From assembly GCA_007128345.1 (NCBI GenBank), contig SKXS01000149.1:1-22976 (forward strand): a stretch of 22,976 nt of DNA, written 5' to 3'. This DNA comes from Spirochaetia bacterium. Its GTDB lineage: Bacteria > Spirochaetota > Spirochaetia > PWKH01. The notes below the pieces were generated by a model, which saw only the letters and a program-made list of their open reading frames with translations, did no database searches and had not been told where the DNA came from. Of this stretch, positions 7,353-15,248 are shown one piece after another. How positions within the stretch are numbered: the first letter of the stretch is position 1; each line of letters starts with the position of its first letter. A program made the position numbers and the translations under genes.

Positions 7353-7437
7353 CGACAGATAGCCCACGGTGTATGGGCTGGGTGTGATACTCACATACCC
7401 GTAATGTACGAACCACAAAAAAAATTGAGGTATGCAA
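7353..7437 (+). promoter_or_regulatory. Riboswitch expression platform and btuF RBS
   Basis: Two stems follow the aptamer: AGCCCA...TGGGCT (7361-7379) and GGGTGTG...CATACCC (7380-7400). No run of T follows either, so intrinsic termination is unlikely and control of translation is more plausible. The Shine-Dalgarno core GAGG (7427-7430) overlaps GGTATGCAA (7429-7437), which is perfectly complementary to TTGCATACC at 7306-7314 inside the aptamer region. Confidence 0.55.
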
Positions 7438-8367
7438 ATGAAACTTGTACGTGTATGGTTTCTCATGCTGCTAATCGCAGCAATGGTTCCTCTCGCGGCC
7501 CAGGGAGCCCGGGAGGTATCAGTTCCGGCTCAAGAAGAACCCTTCGCATTCGTTACCGATTCCTACGGCCGCGAAGTAGTTATTCCCCGCCAACCGCAGC
7601 GGATCATCTCGCTGGGGCCGAACATCACCGAGATGGTCTTTGCACTGGGACTCGGTGATTCACTCATTGGAAGAACCGATTTCTGCGACTATCCTGAAGC
7701 AGTCTTCTCCGTCGCAAGCGTCGGGGGGGTCATGGATCCGAGCATTGAACGGATTATCGACCTTGAACCCGACCTGGTCATCTCATCCGCCCATGTGGGG
7801 AGGGCGGTCGTCAACTCCCTTGAGCAGGCAGGCATACCGGTAGTCGCCTTGTATGCAGATGAGAATTTTGAGGGAGTGTTCTTCACCATCAGGGAGGTCG
7901 GCAGGATTACCGGCGCTCAAGATGCGTCTGAGTCCATCATCCGCGAGATGGAAGAGACCTTCTCCATGATCAGTGAACGCGTCAGTGATGTACCAAAACC
8001 CCGGGTCTATTATGTCGTGGGATTCGGGGAGTGGGGAGACTTTACCGCCGGCGGTGATACCTATATCAATCAGCTCATTGAGCTGGCCGGCGGCGAAAAT
8101 ATAGCAGCCGGCATATCAGGATGGAGCTACAGCGTGGAAAAACTGGTGGAAGAAGATCCGGACATCATCCTGATCTCCAAATTCTTCAGCATGAAGGAGC
8201 AGTTCGCCTCTTCCCCCGTATACCGCGACCTCAGGGCTGTACAGGCAGGAGACCTTTACGCTTTGGACACCAACATGATCGACCGGCAGGGCGTGCGCAA
8301 TGCCCAGGGAGCCCTGCAGCTCGCCCGTATATTCCATCCGGAACTATTCGGGGGTGATGTGCCGTGA
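7438..8367 (+). CDS. btuF: Cobalamin-type ABC transporter substrate-binding protein, 309 aa
   Basis: Periplasmic or membrane-anchored binding protein that would hand corrinoid to the inner-membrane permease. An N-terminal signal peptide (basic KLVRVW, hydrophobic core, AAQG) is followed by the two-lobed Peripla_BP_2 fold: RIISLGPNITEMVFALGLGD, an IGRTDFCDYP segment, and DLEPDLVISS, all typical of BtuF relatives; the second lobe has FGEWGDFTAGGDTYINQLIELAGGENIA. ATG 7438 is preferred over ATG 7432 because it sits seven bases after GAGG, whereas 7432 almost touches it. The B12 riboswitch in front makes cobalamin or another corrinoid the likely substrate; similar proteins also bind haem or siderophores. 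First gene of a three-gene operon; its stop overlaps the next start. Confidence 0.9.
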   Translation: MKLVRVWFLMLLIAAMVPLAAQGAREVSVPAQEEPFAFVTDSYGREVVIPRQPQRIISLGPNITEMVFALGLGDSLIGRTDFCDYPEAVFSVASVGGVMDPSIERIIDLEPDLVISSAHVGRAVVNSLEQAGIPVVALYADENFEGVFFTIREVGRITGAQDASESIIREMEETFSMISERVSDVPKPRVYYVVGFGEWGDFTAGGDTYINQLIELAGGENIAAGISGWSYSVEKLVEEDPDIILISKFFSMKEQFASSPVYRDLRAVQAGDLYALDTNMIDRQGVRNAQGALQLARIFHPELFGGDVP

Positions 8368-9389
8368 AGCACATTCCCGCAGCAGCAATGCTCGTGGTGC
8401 TCATACTCCTCTTGATCGCCACGGTTCTCATCTCGGTAACCTTGGGAGCAGCGCACATCTCCATACGCCATACCGTATCCATTCTGCTCTCCCGTGTGTT
8501 CCCGGGACTGCTTGAGGAGGGAATCAGAAGTTCCCACGTGCACATCATCATGCAGCTGCGGATTCCCAGAATTCTAACTGCTCTCTTCGTCGGTGCCGGC
8601 CTGGCTGTCTCGGGTACCGTGTTCCAGGCCGTGTTCCGCAATCCCATGGCTGATCCCTTCATCCTGGGAATATCATCGGGGGCTGCCTTAGGGGTGGCTG
8701 TCGGACTTATCACCGGCTTTTCAACGATCATCTCCCTGACCTGGGGTTCATCAATTGCGGCCTTTGCCGGAGGAGTGGGAGCCACCCTCGCAATTTACCT
8801 TTTGGCAGGGAGAAGCACCGGAGTTAACACCCTGCTTCTGGCTGGCATTGCCATGAACTTTATGCTCTCTTCAGTCATGTCGCTTCTGCTCTACTTCAAC
8901 CGGGAGAACCTTGAGTCGGTGATCTACTGGAATATGGGCAGCCTCTCTTCTGCAAACTGGGAGGGGCTCTCGGTGCTTATTCCCGTGGTCCTGCTCGGAA
9001 CCATCGGGATGATGCTTTTTACCAGAGAACTGAATGCACTGACTGTGGGTGATGAGACTGCCCGCTCCGTGGGAATACCGATCCACACGGTGCGCATTAT
9101 CGTGCTTATGCTTGCCACAGTCACCACATCTGCAGGGGTTGCGGTGAGCGGAACCATCGGCTTTGTGGGTCTCATCATTCCCCACATTGTGCGGCTGCTC
9201 ATCGGACCGAACCACCGTATCCTGCTTCCCTGCGCTGCCTTGTGCGGCGCCTGCTTTGTTGCCATCTGCGACGCGTTGGCACGGTCGCTGATGCCGCCCT
9301 CGGAAATCCCTGTGGGGATCATTACGGCCCTGGCCGGAGCCCCTTACTTCATCTATCTGCTCAAGCGCAGAGGGAGGAATGTATTATGA
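8364..9389 (+). CDS. btuC: FecCD/BtuC-family ABC transporter permease, 341 aa
   Basis: Inner-membrane channel subunit of the cobalamin-type importer. The sequence is a string of hydrophobic helices with the family landmarks: LRIPRILTALFVGAGLAVSG near the start, FRNPMADPFILGISSGAALG, LLLAGIAMNF, YWNMGSLSSANW, and GTIGFVGLIIPHIVRLLIG, the loop that contacts the ATPase. About ten transmembrane helices are expected. The GTG start at 8364 overlaps the upstream stop by 4 nt (GTGA), a sign of translational coupling, and the 3' end overlaps the ATPase gene by 4 nt. Length is normal for BtuC/FecD proteins. Confidence 0.94.
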   Translation: MKHIPAAAMLVVLILLLIATVLISVTLGAAHISIRHTVSILLSRVFPGLLEEGIRSSHVHIIMQLRIPRILTALFVGAGLAVSGTVFQAVFRNPMADPFILGISSGAALGVAVGLITGFSTIISLTWGSSIAAFAGGVGATLAIYLLAGRSTGVNTLLLAGIAMNFMLSSVMSLLLYFNRENLESVIYWNMGSLSSANWEGLSVLIPVVLLGTIGMMLFTRELNALTVGDETARSVGIPIHTVRIIVLMLATVTTSAGVAVSGTIGFVGLIIPHIVRLLIGPNHRILLPCAALCGACFVAICDALARSLMPPSEIPVGIITALAGAPYFIYLLKRRGRNVL

Positions 9390-10210
9390 GGTACACAAAA
9401 ACAGCTGCACATCCACCGGTGGTGAGCCTCAACCATCTCTCCTGGTCCTACGGAGACCAGCAGATTTTAGATAACCTGAATGCACACATTCAATCAGGTG
9501 TCTTTACCGCCATACTTGGTCCGAACGGATCAGGCAAGACTACGCTGCTGCACCTCATCATGAAGCATCTGACGCCTGAGAAGCACTGCGTATACCTGCA
9601 CACCAAGGATATCCGCACATGCGCCGCCCGTGAGATCGCACGCATGGTAGCATCGGTCCCCCAGCAGACTGCTACGGGATACACCTTTTCCGTATATGAA
9701 ATGGTCATGATGGGCAGATATCCCCACTTAAGGCGTTTCCAGGCTGAAGGGGAGCGCGATCGGGAAGTGGTGCGCAGTGCACTGGAAAAGACAGAAACCT
9801 GGCAGCTGCAAGACAAGCTTATTCACGAAATAAGCGGCGGTGAACTCCAGCGGGTGGTGATTGCCCGGGCCATCGCGCAGGAGCCTGATGTCTTGGCCCT
9901 GGACGAACCAACCAGCCACCTTGATCCGCGGCATCAAATAGCGGTGCTCTCCCTGGTAAGACGGCTTATCAGGGAGGAGGGCATGAGCGTTCTGTGCGTG
10001 CTCCACGACCTCAATGCCGCCATGCAGTACAGCGACCATGTCCTGCTGCTTGACGGTGGGAGGATCGTCCAGTCAGGCACTGCGCAGGAGGTGCTCACCG
10101 CAGAGCATATCGAAACGGTGTACGGTTTCAGCACCTCAATAATCAGCACAGCATCCGGGAGATCCTTTATCGTACCGGCGGAGGAGCAGTACTGCGAGCC
10201 TACCGCTTAG
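9386..10210 (+). CDS. btuD: ABC transporter ATP-binding protein, cobalamin/Fe-siderophore type, 274 aa
   Basis: Cytoplasmic ATPase that powers the importer. Motifs in order: Walker A GPNGSGKTT (45-53), Q-loop in VASVPQQT, signature ISGGELQRV (149-157), Walker B VLALDEPTSHLD (169-180, catalytic E174) and switch His207 in LCVLHDLNAA. This is the FepC/BtuD type common with FecCD permeases. The ATG at 9386 overlaps the permease stop (ATGA) and has AGGGAGGA seven bases before it, so a longer upstream in-frame start inside btuC is rejected. The 3' end overlaps the convergent ppiC gene by 11 bp, leaving no room for a terminator between them. Confidence 0.93.
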   Translation: MRYTKTAAHPPVVSLNHLSWSYGDQQILDNLNAHIQSGVFTAILGPNGSGKTTLLHLIMKHLTPEKHCVYLHTKDIRTCAAREIARMVASVPQQTATGYTFSVYEMVMMGRYPHLRRFQAEGERDREVVRSALEKTETWQLQDKLIHEISGGELQRVVIARAIAQEPDVLALDEPTSHLDPRHQIAVLSLVRRLIREEGMSVLCVLHDLNAAMQYSDHVLLLDGGRIVQSGTAQEVLTAEHIETVYGFSTSIISTASGRSFIVPAEEQYCEPTA

Positions 10211-10475
10211 CTGTCACCTTGATCACGTGGTAGCCGAACTGCGTGGATACCACGTCACTGATCGATCCTGCACCGAGCTTTCTGACCGCATCCTCAAAGG
10301 GCTTGACCATTTGTCCAGGCCCGAACCAGCCCAGGTCCCCTCCCCTGTTCTTGCTGGGACAGGTAGAAAACTCCCGTGCCATGGCCTCAAATGAAGCTCC
10401 CTGCTTCAACCGCTGCACAAGCAGCTGCGCCTGCGCGCGGTCTTTCACCAGTATGTGACTTGCTTTCCATTCCAT
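10200..10475 (-). CDS. ppiC: Parvulin-type peptidyl-prolyl cis-trans isomerase, 91 aa
   Basis: A stand-alone cytoplasmic parvulin, nearly the same size as E. coli PpiC, with no signal peptide. The active-site set is present: His7 in ASHILVK, Cys39 in FSTCPS, Met56 and Phe60 in GQMVKPFEDAV, and His83 in QFGYHVIKV; the GGDLGWFGPG loop is typical. It would speed prolyl bond rotation during folding. The ATG at 10475 begins eight bases after a -10-like TAGGAT and has no Shine-Dalgarno site. Convergent with the B12 operon (11-bp overlap) and divergent from galM. Confidence 0.94.
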   Translation of the reverse strand: MEWKASHILVKDRAQAQLLVQRLKQGASFEAMAREFSTCPSKNRGGDLGWFGPGQMVKPFEDAVRKLGAGSISDVVSTQFGYHVIKVTAKR

Positions 10476-10482
10476 GGGCCTG

Positions 10483-10511
10483 ATCCTATCAGAAGGACAG
10501 GATTTTCACAA
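10483..10511 (-). promoter_or_regulatory. ppiC promoter (predicted near-leaderless)
   Basis: Minus strand: -35 TTGTGA (10506-10511), 17-bp spacer, -10 TAGGAT (10483-10488), then seven bases to the ATG at 10475. Confidence 0.55.
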
Positions 10512-10544
10512 CAGGAACAGAGGCTGGACGCCGCAGCATAATGA

Positions 10545-10573
10545 TTGATTTTCACTGTGAAACCCCCTACTAT
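10545..10573 (+). promoter_or_regulatory. galM promoter with palindrome in the spacer
   Basis: -35 TTGATT (10545-10550), 17-bp spacer, -10 TACTAT (10568-10573), ATG five bases later. The spacer contains TTTCAC-T-GTGAAA (10550-10562), a perfect 6-bp inverted repeat that could be a repressor site. Confidence 0.58.
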
Positions 10574-10578
10574 GCACT

Positions 10579-11586
10579 ATGGACATAACGCAGCATCTAT
10601 ACGGCACCACCGCCCGGGGAGAACAAGTTGATGCATTCACCCTGGACAATGGGCAGGGCATCACGGTGCGTCTGATCACCTACGGAGCACGGATTATCTC
10701 GTGCATCACCCCGGACAGGCACGGCGTGCTGGGAGAGATCACCCACTGCTCGCCTCACCTCAGTGAGCTTGAAACATCCATGCCCTATCACGGGGCTACC
10801 ATCGGCAGGTACACCAACCGTATTGCCGGGAAGACCATACGCATAGACGGGGCGGACTACGAACTCTCAGTGAACCAGCCGCACTGCCAGCTCCACGGAG
10901 GACCGGGAGGACTGCATCAGGTTGTCTGGGATGCAATCCCCATCAAGCAGGAGGGCCGCGTCTCGGTGGTATGCACCTGCACATCGCCCGACGGCGACCA
11001 GGGATTTCCCGGCTCACTGGAAATTGCGCTCACGGTAACCCTCACCAGTTCCGGTGAACTCATCTTCCTCTACAATGCCGAAGCATCACATCCGACCTAT
11101 GTGAGCCTTACCAACCATACCTACTGGAATCTCTCCGGATCCGGCTCAATCTTCGACCACCTCATGATGATCAACGCTTCAGATGTGGTGGAGGTTGACG
11201 AAAACCTCCTGCCCTCCGGTTCGCTCATCCCGGTTCAGGGGACCTGTTATGACTTCACCGCATCCAAGCCCATAGGCAGGGATGCATCTGCTGTCGGTAA
11301 TTCAGGCGGGTATGACACCTGTTATGTGATTCATGGGCATCGGACAGGTACGCTAGTTCTTGCCGCCCGGGCAGAAGACCCGGCCAGCGGCCGAATGATG
11401 GAGGTGCTCACCGATGCACCGGGGGTGCAGTTCTACACAGATAATTTTGGAGACCCGCCGCACAGGGGATTCTGTCTCGAAGCAGGGGAACTGCCGGACG
11501 CCATGCATCATCCTTCGTTCCCTCAGCCGCTTGTGCGGCCCGGAGAAACCTACCGGCAGTGTACCATTCACCGGTTCTTCAGCTGA
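10579..11586 (+). CDS. galM: Aldose 1-epimerase (mutarotase), 335 aa
   Basis: Interconverts alpha and beta anomers of galactose, glucose and related sugars in the cytoplasm, feeding the Leloir pathway. Family motifs: TYGARIISC near the N-terminus, GRYTNRIAG (76-84), substrate His106 in QLHGGPGGLH, acid His180 in SLTNHTYWNL, and base Glu301 in CLEAGELPDA, at the position expected for the catalytic Glu. Length is usual for GalM. The ATG at 10579 has no Shine-Dalgarno site and sits directly after a -10 box. No other galactose genes are nearby, so the physiological sugar is unknown. The 3' end overlaps the convergent CYTH gene by 19 bp. Confidence 0.95.
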   Translation: MDITQHLYGTTARGEQVDAFTLDNGQGITVRLITYGARIISCITPDRHGVLGEITHCSPHLSELETSMPYHGATIGRYTNRIAGKTIRIDGADYELSVNQPHCQLHGGPGGLHQVVWDAIPIKQEGRVSVVCTCTSPDGDQGFPGSLEIALTVTLTSSGELIFLYNAEASHPTYVSLTNHTYWNLSGSGSIFDHLMMINASDVVEVDENLLPSGSLIPVQGTCYDFTASKPIGRDASAVGNSGGYDTCYVIHGHRTGTLVLAARAEDPASGRMMEVLTDAPGVQFYTDNFGDPPHRGFCLEAGELPDAMHHPSFPQPLVRPGETYRQCTIHRFFS

Positions 11587-12134
11587 GAGACGAGCATGTC
11601 AATATAGTAACGCGGTTCAATGCATTCGTGGGAAATTCCCAGACGGGAAAGCAGGTCAAGCAGCTGCTGCTTGACCTCTCCTGACCTATGGCTCTCGGAA
11701 TGATCAAGGAGCGTTTCAATTTCTATGAAATCACCGAGACCGGAAACTGTGACCAGTTCGATGGTAAACCCTCCCAGCTTCCAGCTCATTCCCTGCTTCT
11801 CTTTCACCATCCATGGGTAAAATCCCAGAGATGCGGCAAACGCGTTGAAACTCGCCTTGTCAGATACGGCAAACTCATGCTCACGGTTGATTTCCACTCC
11901 CGCTTCCATGCGCTTCACCTTGGAGGTGACCACCAGGAGGCCCTCCGACTCCCTGATACGGAATTTTGCCGCCTTCCTGGGCGGCATCGAACTGTCACGG
12001 TCTTCAAGTCTGGCATAGTAGGTATCCCGTTTCATTACGGGAGTCCCTTCGGTAATCCCCTCAAGGGATTCAATTGCTTCCCTGATAGACGGGTACGCAT
12101 CTAATCTCGCCTTGCATTCTATCTCCAGCGCCAT
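11568..12134 (-). CDS. CYTH-domain protein (class IV adenylate cyclase / thiamine-triphosphatase-like), 188 aa
   Basis: The N-terminus has EIECK (residues 4-8), the ExExK signature of CYTH tunnel enzymes, and the strands carry the alternating charged residues of the tunnel: KFRIRESEGLLVVTSKVK, INREHEFAV, FTIELVTVSGLGDFIEIETL. CYTH proteins hydrolyse triphosphates such as inorganic triphosphate or thiamine triphosphate, or cyclise ATP; sequence alone does not tell which. It lies three bases downstream of the membrane-protein gene on the same strand, with a weak GGAAAGAG site inside that gene's end, so the two are probably one operon. The end overlaps galM by 19 bp. Confidence 0.88.
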   Translation of the reverse strand: MALEIECKARLDAYPSIREAIESLEGITEGTPVMKRDTYYARLEDRDSSMPPRKAAKFRIRESEGLLVVTSKVKRMEAGVEINREHEFAVSDKASFNAFAASLGFYPWMVKEKQGMSWKLGGFTIELVTVSGLGDFIEIETLLDHSESHRSGEVKQQLLDLLSRLGISHECIEPRYYIDMLVSQLKNR

Positions 12135-12137
12135 GTA

Positions 12138-12911
12138 CTACTCTTTCCAGGGGAAGATCATGCCTCTGAGACTCCTGGGACCGATCTTTTTCCGTTCATC
12201 GATGAGAAGTGCGTACCAGGGAATATCCCGTTTCTTCGCTTCAGGATGCTCCTCCATGTAATCGTATTTCATCATTCGCAGCCGCAGAGCTACCTGGTGC
12301 GACATGAGCACCGATGCGATTCCCGGCACCAAAAACGCTGTAAGCACGGAAATGACTGTGTTAAAGCACGTGTATATGAACAGGAAAAAAGTGAACCCAA
12401 GGTTGTCCAGAGTGAGGAGCATCGATTTCTTCAGGACCTTCAAAGGGGGATCCCCGAGCTGGGCTGCTACAGGGTAGTAGTACTGCATGGAGAGGACCGC
12501 GAAGACGAGCACCCAGAACATGATGGCCACTGATACTGCCCCGAGCAGTCCCGGAGTAGCCATATAGAAAGGAAGCACCAGGAACATAATGATTGCCACA
12601 GCAACAGTTACGATGCAGATTAGCGGGATGTAGGGCAGCACCTGCCTGGCATAGTCGAAGAACTCCCTGATCCCGGGGCGTTTGTACTTGACGAACTCGA
12701 AGGTGAAGAACGAGACAACCCCATTGTAGAACTGAACAGCGCACAGCCAGACGATCACCACAATCAGGGCAAGCACGTTCGAAATCTCCAGGGCAGTTGT
12801 CACGAGATACCCGAATCCCAGAAGCACCACATACCCCAGGTTAAGGATAATGAGCGCTATGAGGTTGTCCCATCCGTCGAAGAACGCCTTCTTAATAAAA
12901 AAGCCTACCAT
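12138..12911 (-). CDS. Multi-pass membrane protein of unknown function, 257 aa
   Basis: I do not recognise the family with confidence. About six hydrophobic helices are visible: residues near 17-40, 43-65, 90-115, 120-145 and 165-200, with an amphipathic start (FFIKKAFFDGWDNL) and a charged cytoplasmic-looking tail (EEHPEAKKRDIPWYALLIDERKK). The pattern of an N-terminal amphipathic helix, six helices and a basic tail recalls YesL/DUF624-like proteins, but this is only a resemblance. First gene of a two-gene unit with the CYTH protein. It starts at an ATG seven bases after a weak -10 box, without a Shine-Dalgarno site. Confidence 0.75.
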   Translation of the reverse strand: MVGFFIKKAFFDGWDNLIALIILNLGYVVLLGFGYLVTTALEISNVLALIVVIVWLCAVQFYNGVVSFFTFEFVKYKRPGIREFFDYARQVLPYIPLICIVTVAVAIIMFLVLPFYMATPGLLGAVSVAIMFWVLVFAVLSMQYYYPVAAQLGDPPLKVLKKSMLLTLDNLGFTFFLFIYTCFNTVISVLTAFLVPGIASVLMSHQVALRLRMMKYDYMEEHPEAKKRDIPWYALLIDERKKIGPRSLRGMIFPWKE

Positions 12912-12918
12912 GCCCTAC

Positions 12919-12947
12919 AGCCTACCGATTGTTCGGTCTTTAATCAA
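12919..12947 (-). promoter_or_regulatory. Weak promoter of the membrane protein / CYTH unit
   Basis: Minus strand: -35 TTGATT (12942-12947), 17-bp spacer, -10 TAGGCT (12919-12924), then seven bases to the ATG. The spacer holds ACCGA-TTGT-TCGGT (12924-12937), a 5-bp inverted repeat. The -10 box is poor (3 of 6), so this rests partly on its spacing matching neighbouring genes. Confidence 0.4.
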
Positions 12948-13051
12948 GATAAGCGGAACGTTCCTGCAGCGTAGGTATGCGGAAGGCTGAAGAGATAAAC
13001 AGAAATGACTGATTTCTGCTGCTTCATGAACCCTTCGGGCAAATACATTGG

Positions 13052-13080
13052 TTCACAATTTCTCCGACATCATGTACCAT
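13052..13080 (+). promoter_or_regulatory. Promoter of the cobalamin sensor / GGDEF pair
   Basis: -35 TTCACA (13052-13057), 17-bp spacer, -10 TACCAT (13075-13080), predicted start near 13087. This gives a short leader that holds AAGGAGG (13094-13100) and would exclude the upstream ATG at 13079. Confidence 0.55.
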
Positions 13081-13105
13081 GAACAGAGAGATGAAGGAGG
13101 TTCCC

Positions 13106-14218
13106 GTGAGAAAGGTTTCCAGAATCCATAGGATTTCAGATGCATCAGCGCATGAGTATGAGAAATCTGTTGATGCCCTTGTCTCCGCTGTGGATAAGCG
13201 GATGACCCGGCGCGTAGAAGAATCCGGCCTGATCGGGCCGAATCCTCTGTCAGTCATGTATGATAACCATGCGAATCACGGCAGCCTGCTGGTCAATGTG
13301 CTGAAGTTCCGGGACTTTACGCTCCTCGAACAGATCCTCCCCTGGGTGATCAACAGCTACACCTCCCGAGGATTTGCCCTGGAGTATTTCCCTATAGTGC
13401 TTGACCAGTGGAAGCAGGTAATCGCGGAACACCTGTCCGCTGAAGCTGCTGGTGAAATCCTGCCGGTATATGAGTGGATGGAATCGGTTATCGGAGAACT
13501 GTACCGGGAAATTTCGCAGGGTCAGATCCGGGTCATCCCGCCTCATGAGGTTATGGATGAGGCCAGGAAACGGGAGGTTGACCAGTTTGTCCAGCTCCTG
13601 ATAACAGGCAGGCACATTGAGGCTCTCCAATTTCTCAGGCTCCGGGTGACCGATGGCGAGTCCATGAAGGAGTACTATGACCGCCTGCTGGTTCCTGCCA
13701 TGTATGAGGTGGGACATCTGTGGGAGACAAACAGAATCACCGTAGCCCATGAACACCTGGCTACCTCCATCATTATGCGGATCATCACCTATTTCTATAT
13801 GGATATTGTGAACTCTGAACACACAAAGGGAAAGGTAGTGGTGACCTCCTCTGCCAACGAGTATCATGAAGTGGGGGCCCGCATTGTTGCCGACTTTCTG
13901 GAGCTCGACGGCTGGGACGTCATTTTTATGGGAGCCAACACTCCCTCCCGGGATCTGCTGGTGCTTCTGCAGGAGGAGCATCCCGATCTGCTGTGTATTT
14001 CCGTGACCATGGCGAACAATTTTTCAATTGTGCAAAAGATGATTCAGGAGTCCAGGGCTCTAGCCGAACTGCAGAATATGCGCATTATGCTCGGAGGCTA
14101 CGCCTTTACCTACTCCACCGACAGTGCAACGAAAATGGGAGCGGATGCCCTCATACCCAGCGCCGCTGCATGCATCATCAAGGCGCGTGAGTGGTGGGAG
14201 GAGATGCGGTATGCCTGA
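13106..14218 (+). CDS. Cobalamin-binding sensor protein with CarH-like cap and B12 domains, 370 aa
   Basis: The GTG at 13106 is chosen because AAGGAGG lies five bases before it; an ATG nine codons earlier has no such site. Residues 1-150 are a helical region I cannot assign. Residues about 155-235 match the four-helix cap of B12-binding sensors and include W206-x9-E216-H217, the Wx9EH motif of CarH-type photoreceptors. Residues about 240-360 are the Rossmann B12-binding fold with E252-Y-H254-E-V-G257, the probable lower axial His, then FMGANTPS and LGGYAF (GG 330-331). No MerR-type DNA-binding domain is present. In Thermus CarH a His follows the cap Trp and ligates cobalt after light; here that residue is Glu207. 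The gene overlaps the downstream GGDEF gene by 8 nt, so the likely output is c-di-GMP. Light, cobalamin level or redox state could be the input. Confidence 0.85.
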   Translation: MRKVSRIHRISDASAHEYEKSVDALVSAVDKRMTRRVEESGLIGPNPLSVMYDNHANHGSLLVNVLKFRDFTLLEQILPWVINSYTSRGFALEYFPIVLDQWKQVIAEHLSAEAAGEILPVYEWMESVIGELYREISQGQIRVIPPHEVMDEARKREVDQFVQLLITGRHIEALQFLRLRVTDGESMKEYYDRLLVPAMYEVGHLWETNRITVAHEHLATSIIMRIITYFYMDIVNSEHTKGKVVVTSSANEYHEVGARIVADFLELDGWDVIFMGANTPSRDLLVLLQEEHPDLLCISVTMANNFSIVQKMIQESRALAELQNMRIMLGGYAFTYSTDSATKMGADALIPSAAACIIKAREWWEEMRYA

Positions 14219-15131
14219 ACTTCCCTTAGATCTGCTTGAGCTCTACTGCACCCGATTCAGCCAAGTCCCTATGCTCAGCCTTGACGGAGAAGGCAGGATC
14301 AAGTATGCCAATCCTGCCCTGCTGAAACGCCTCGGTCTGACTGAGAACCCTCAAGGTGAGCCGGTGACGCACTTCTTAGATATTGACCTCTCCATGCACG
14401 ATCCCCTCTTCCGCGACGATGAGCTTACTATTACGGCAGACCTTATCACAGCGGCATATACGCACCATGGAGAACGGAACACCCTCAGGGGCCACATGCT
14501 CTCCAACGGATCACAGATCATCGTGATCTTTGATATTTTCCGTGAATATGATGTGGAGATCCTTGAGCAGGTAACCAAGCTCAATCTTGAAATGAGCTCC
14601 ATCGCCCGAACCTATTCCAAGAAGGCCCAGGCAAGCCATAAACTGGCACATCAGGATGCCCTTACTAGCCTAAGTAACCGCAGGCACGCCGAAGAGCTGC
14701 TTGAGGATTTACTTGGGGGCAAGCCCCTTATGCAGCTCAGGTCATTCGGTGTGATACTCTTAGACATTGATGATTTCAAGTCCGTTAACGATACCTTCGG
14801 GCATGATGCGGGAGACCAGGTGCTCAAGATGCTCTCCGACACTATCAGACAGCAGCTGCGCCAGCAGGACATCCCCGCAAGATATGGAGGAGAGGAGTTC
14901 CTCGTCATCGCCCAATGCGAGACTTCTGAGAACCTGATCGCCATCGCTGAGAAGCTGCGCATCTCCTTTGAGGAGCTCTACATCCCTGTAATCAAAAAGG
15001 CAGTAACCGCAAGCTTCGGCGTCACCATGGGACGTCCCGAGGATACCCTCGAGAGCATAACCAAGCGCGCTGATAAAGCCCTCTACCGGGCCAAGTGGTC
15101 CGGCAAGAACTGCGTCATCTTCGCTGACTAG
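14211..15131 (+). CDS. Diguanylate cyclase, PAS-like plus GGDEF, 306 aa
   Basis: Makes c-di-GMP from two GTP. The N-terminus (about 10-115) looks like a PAS sensor (VPMLSLDGEGRIKYANPALLKRLGL); a coiled-coil-like linker (113-146) leads to the GGDEF domain, which begins HQDALTSLSNRR. The metal Asp is in ILLDIDDFK (D185), and the signature is GGEEF (226-230). RQQD (217-220) lies exactly five residues before it, an intact inhibitory I-site, so product feedback is expected. No membrane segment is seen, so it is cytosolic. The ATG at 14211 follows GGGAGGAG by seven bases and overlaps the cobalamin sensor gene by 8 nt, implying coupled synthesis of the two proteins. Confidence 0.93.
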   Translation: MPELPLDLLELYCTRFSQVPMLSLDGEGRIKYANPALLKRLGLTENPQGEPVTHFLDIDLSMHDPLFRDDELTITADLITAAYTHHGERNTLRGHMLSNGSQIIVIFDIFREYDVEILEQVTKLNLEMSSIARTYSKKAQASHKLAHQDALTSLSNRRHAEELLEDLLGGKPLMQLRSFGVILLDIDDFKSVNDTFGHDAGDQVLKMLSDTIRQQLRQQDIPARYGGEEFLVIAQCETSENLIAIAEKLRISFEELYIPVIKKAVTASFGVTMGRPEDTLESITKRADKALYRAKWSGKNCVIFAD

Positions 15132-15248
15132 CATGCATCAGCATCCTGCGGGCGTTGCTGGAGAGACAGGAACGCTTCTCCCTGATCAGTGTATTGACTA
15201 TGAATTATGCAGTAACGGGACCTGCGGTGAACCGGAACCGGAAAAATT

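Noticed and set aside
7361..7400. Rho-independent terminator in the riboswitch leader
   Set aside because: Two stems are present but neither is followed by a T-run; the nearest homopolymer is a run of A on the coding strand.
8231..8785. Long antisense frames within btuC and neighbouring genes
   Set aside because: They lie opposite well-identified transporter genes, have no recognisable domains and have the Arg/Ser/Pro-rich look of shadow frames in G+C-rich DNA.
13079..13105. Upstream ATG for the cobalamin sensor
   Set aside because: It coincides with the predicted -10 box and has no Shine-Dalgarno site, whereas GTG 13106 follows AAGGAGG.
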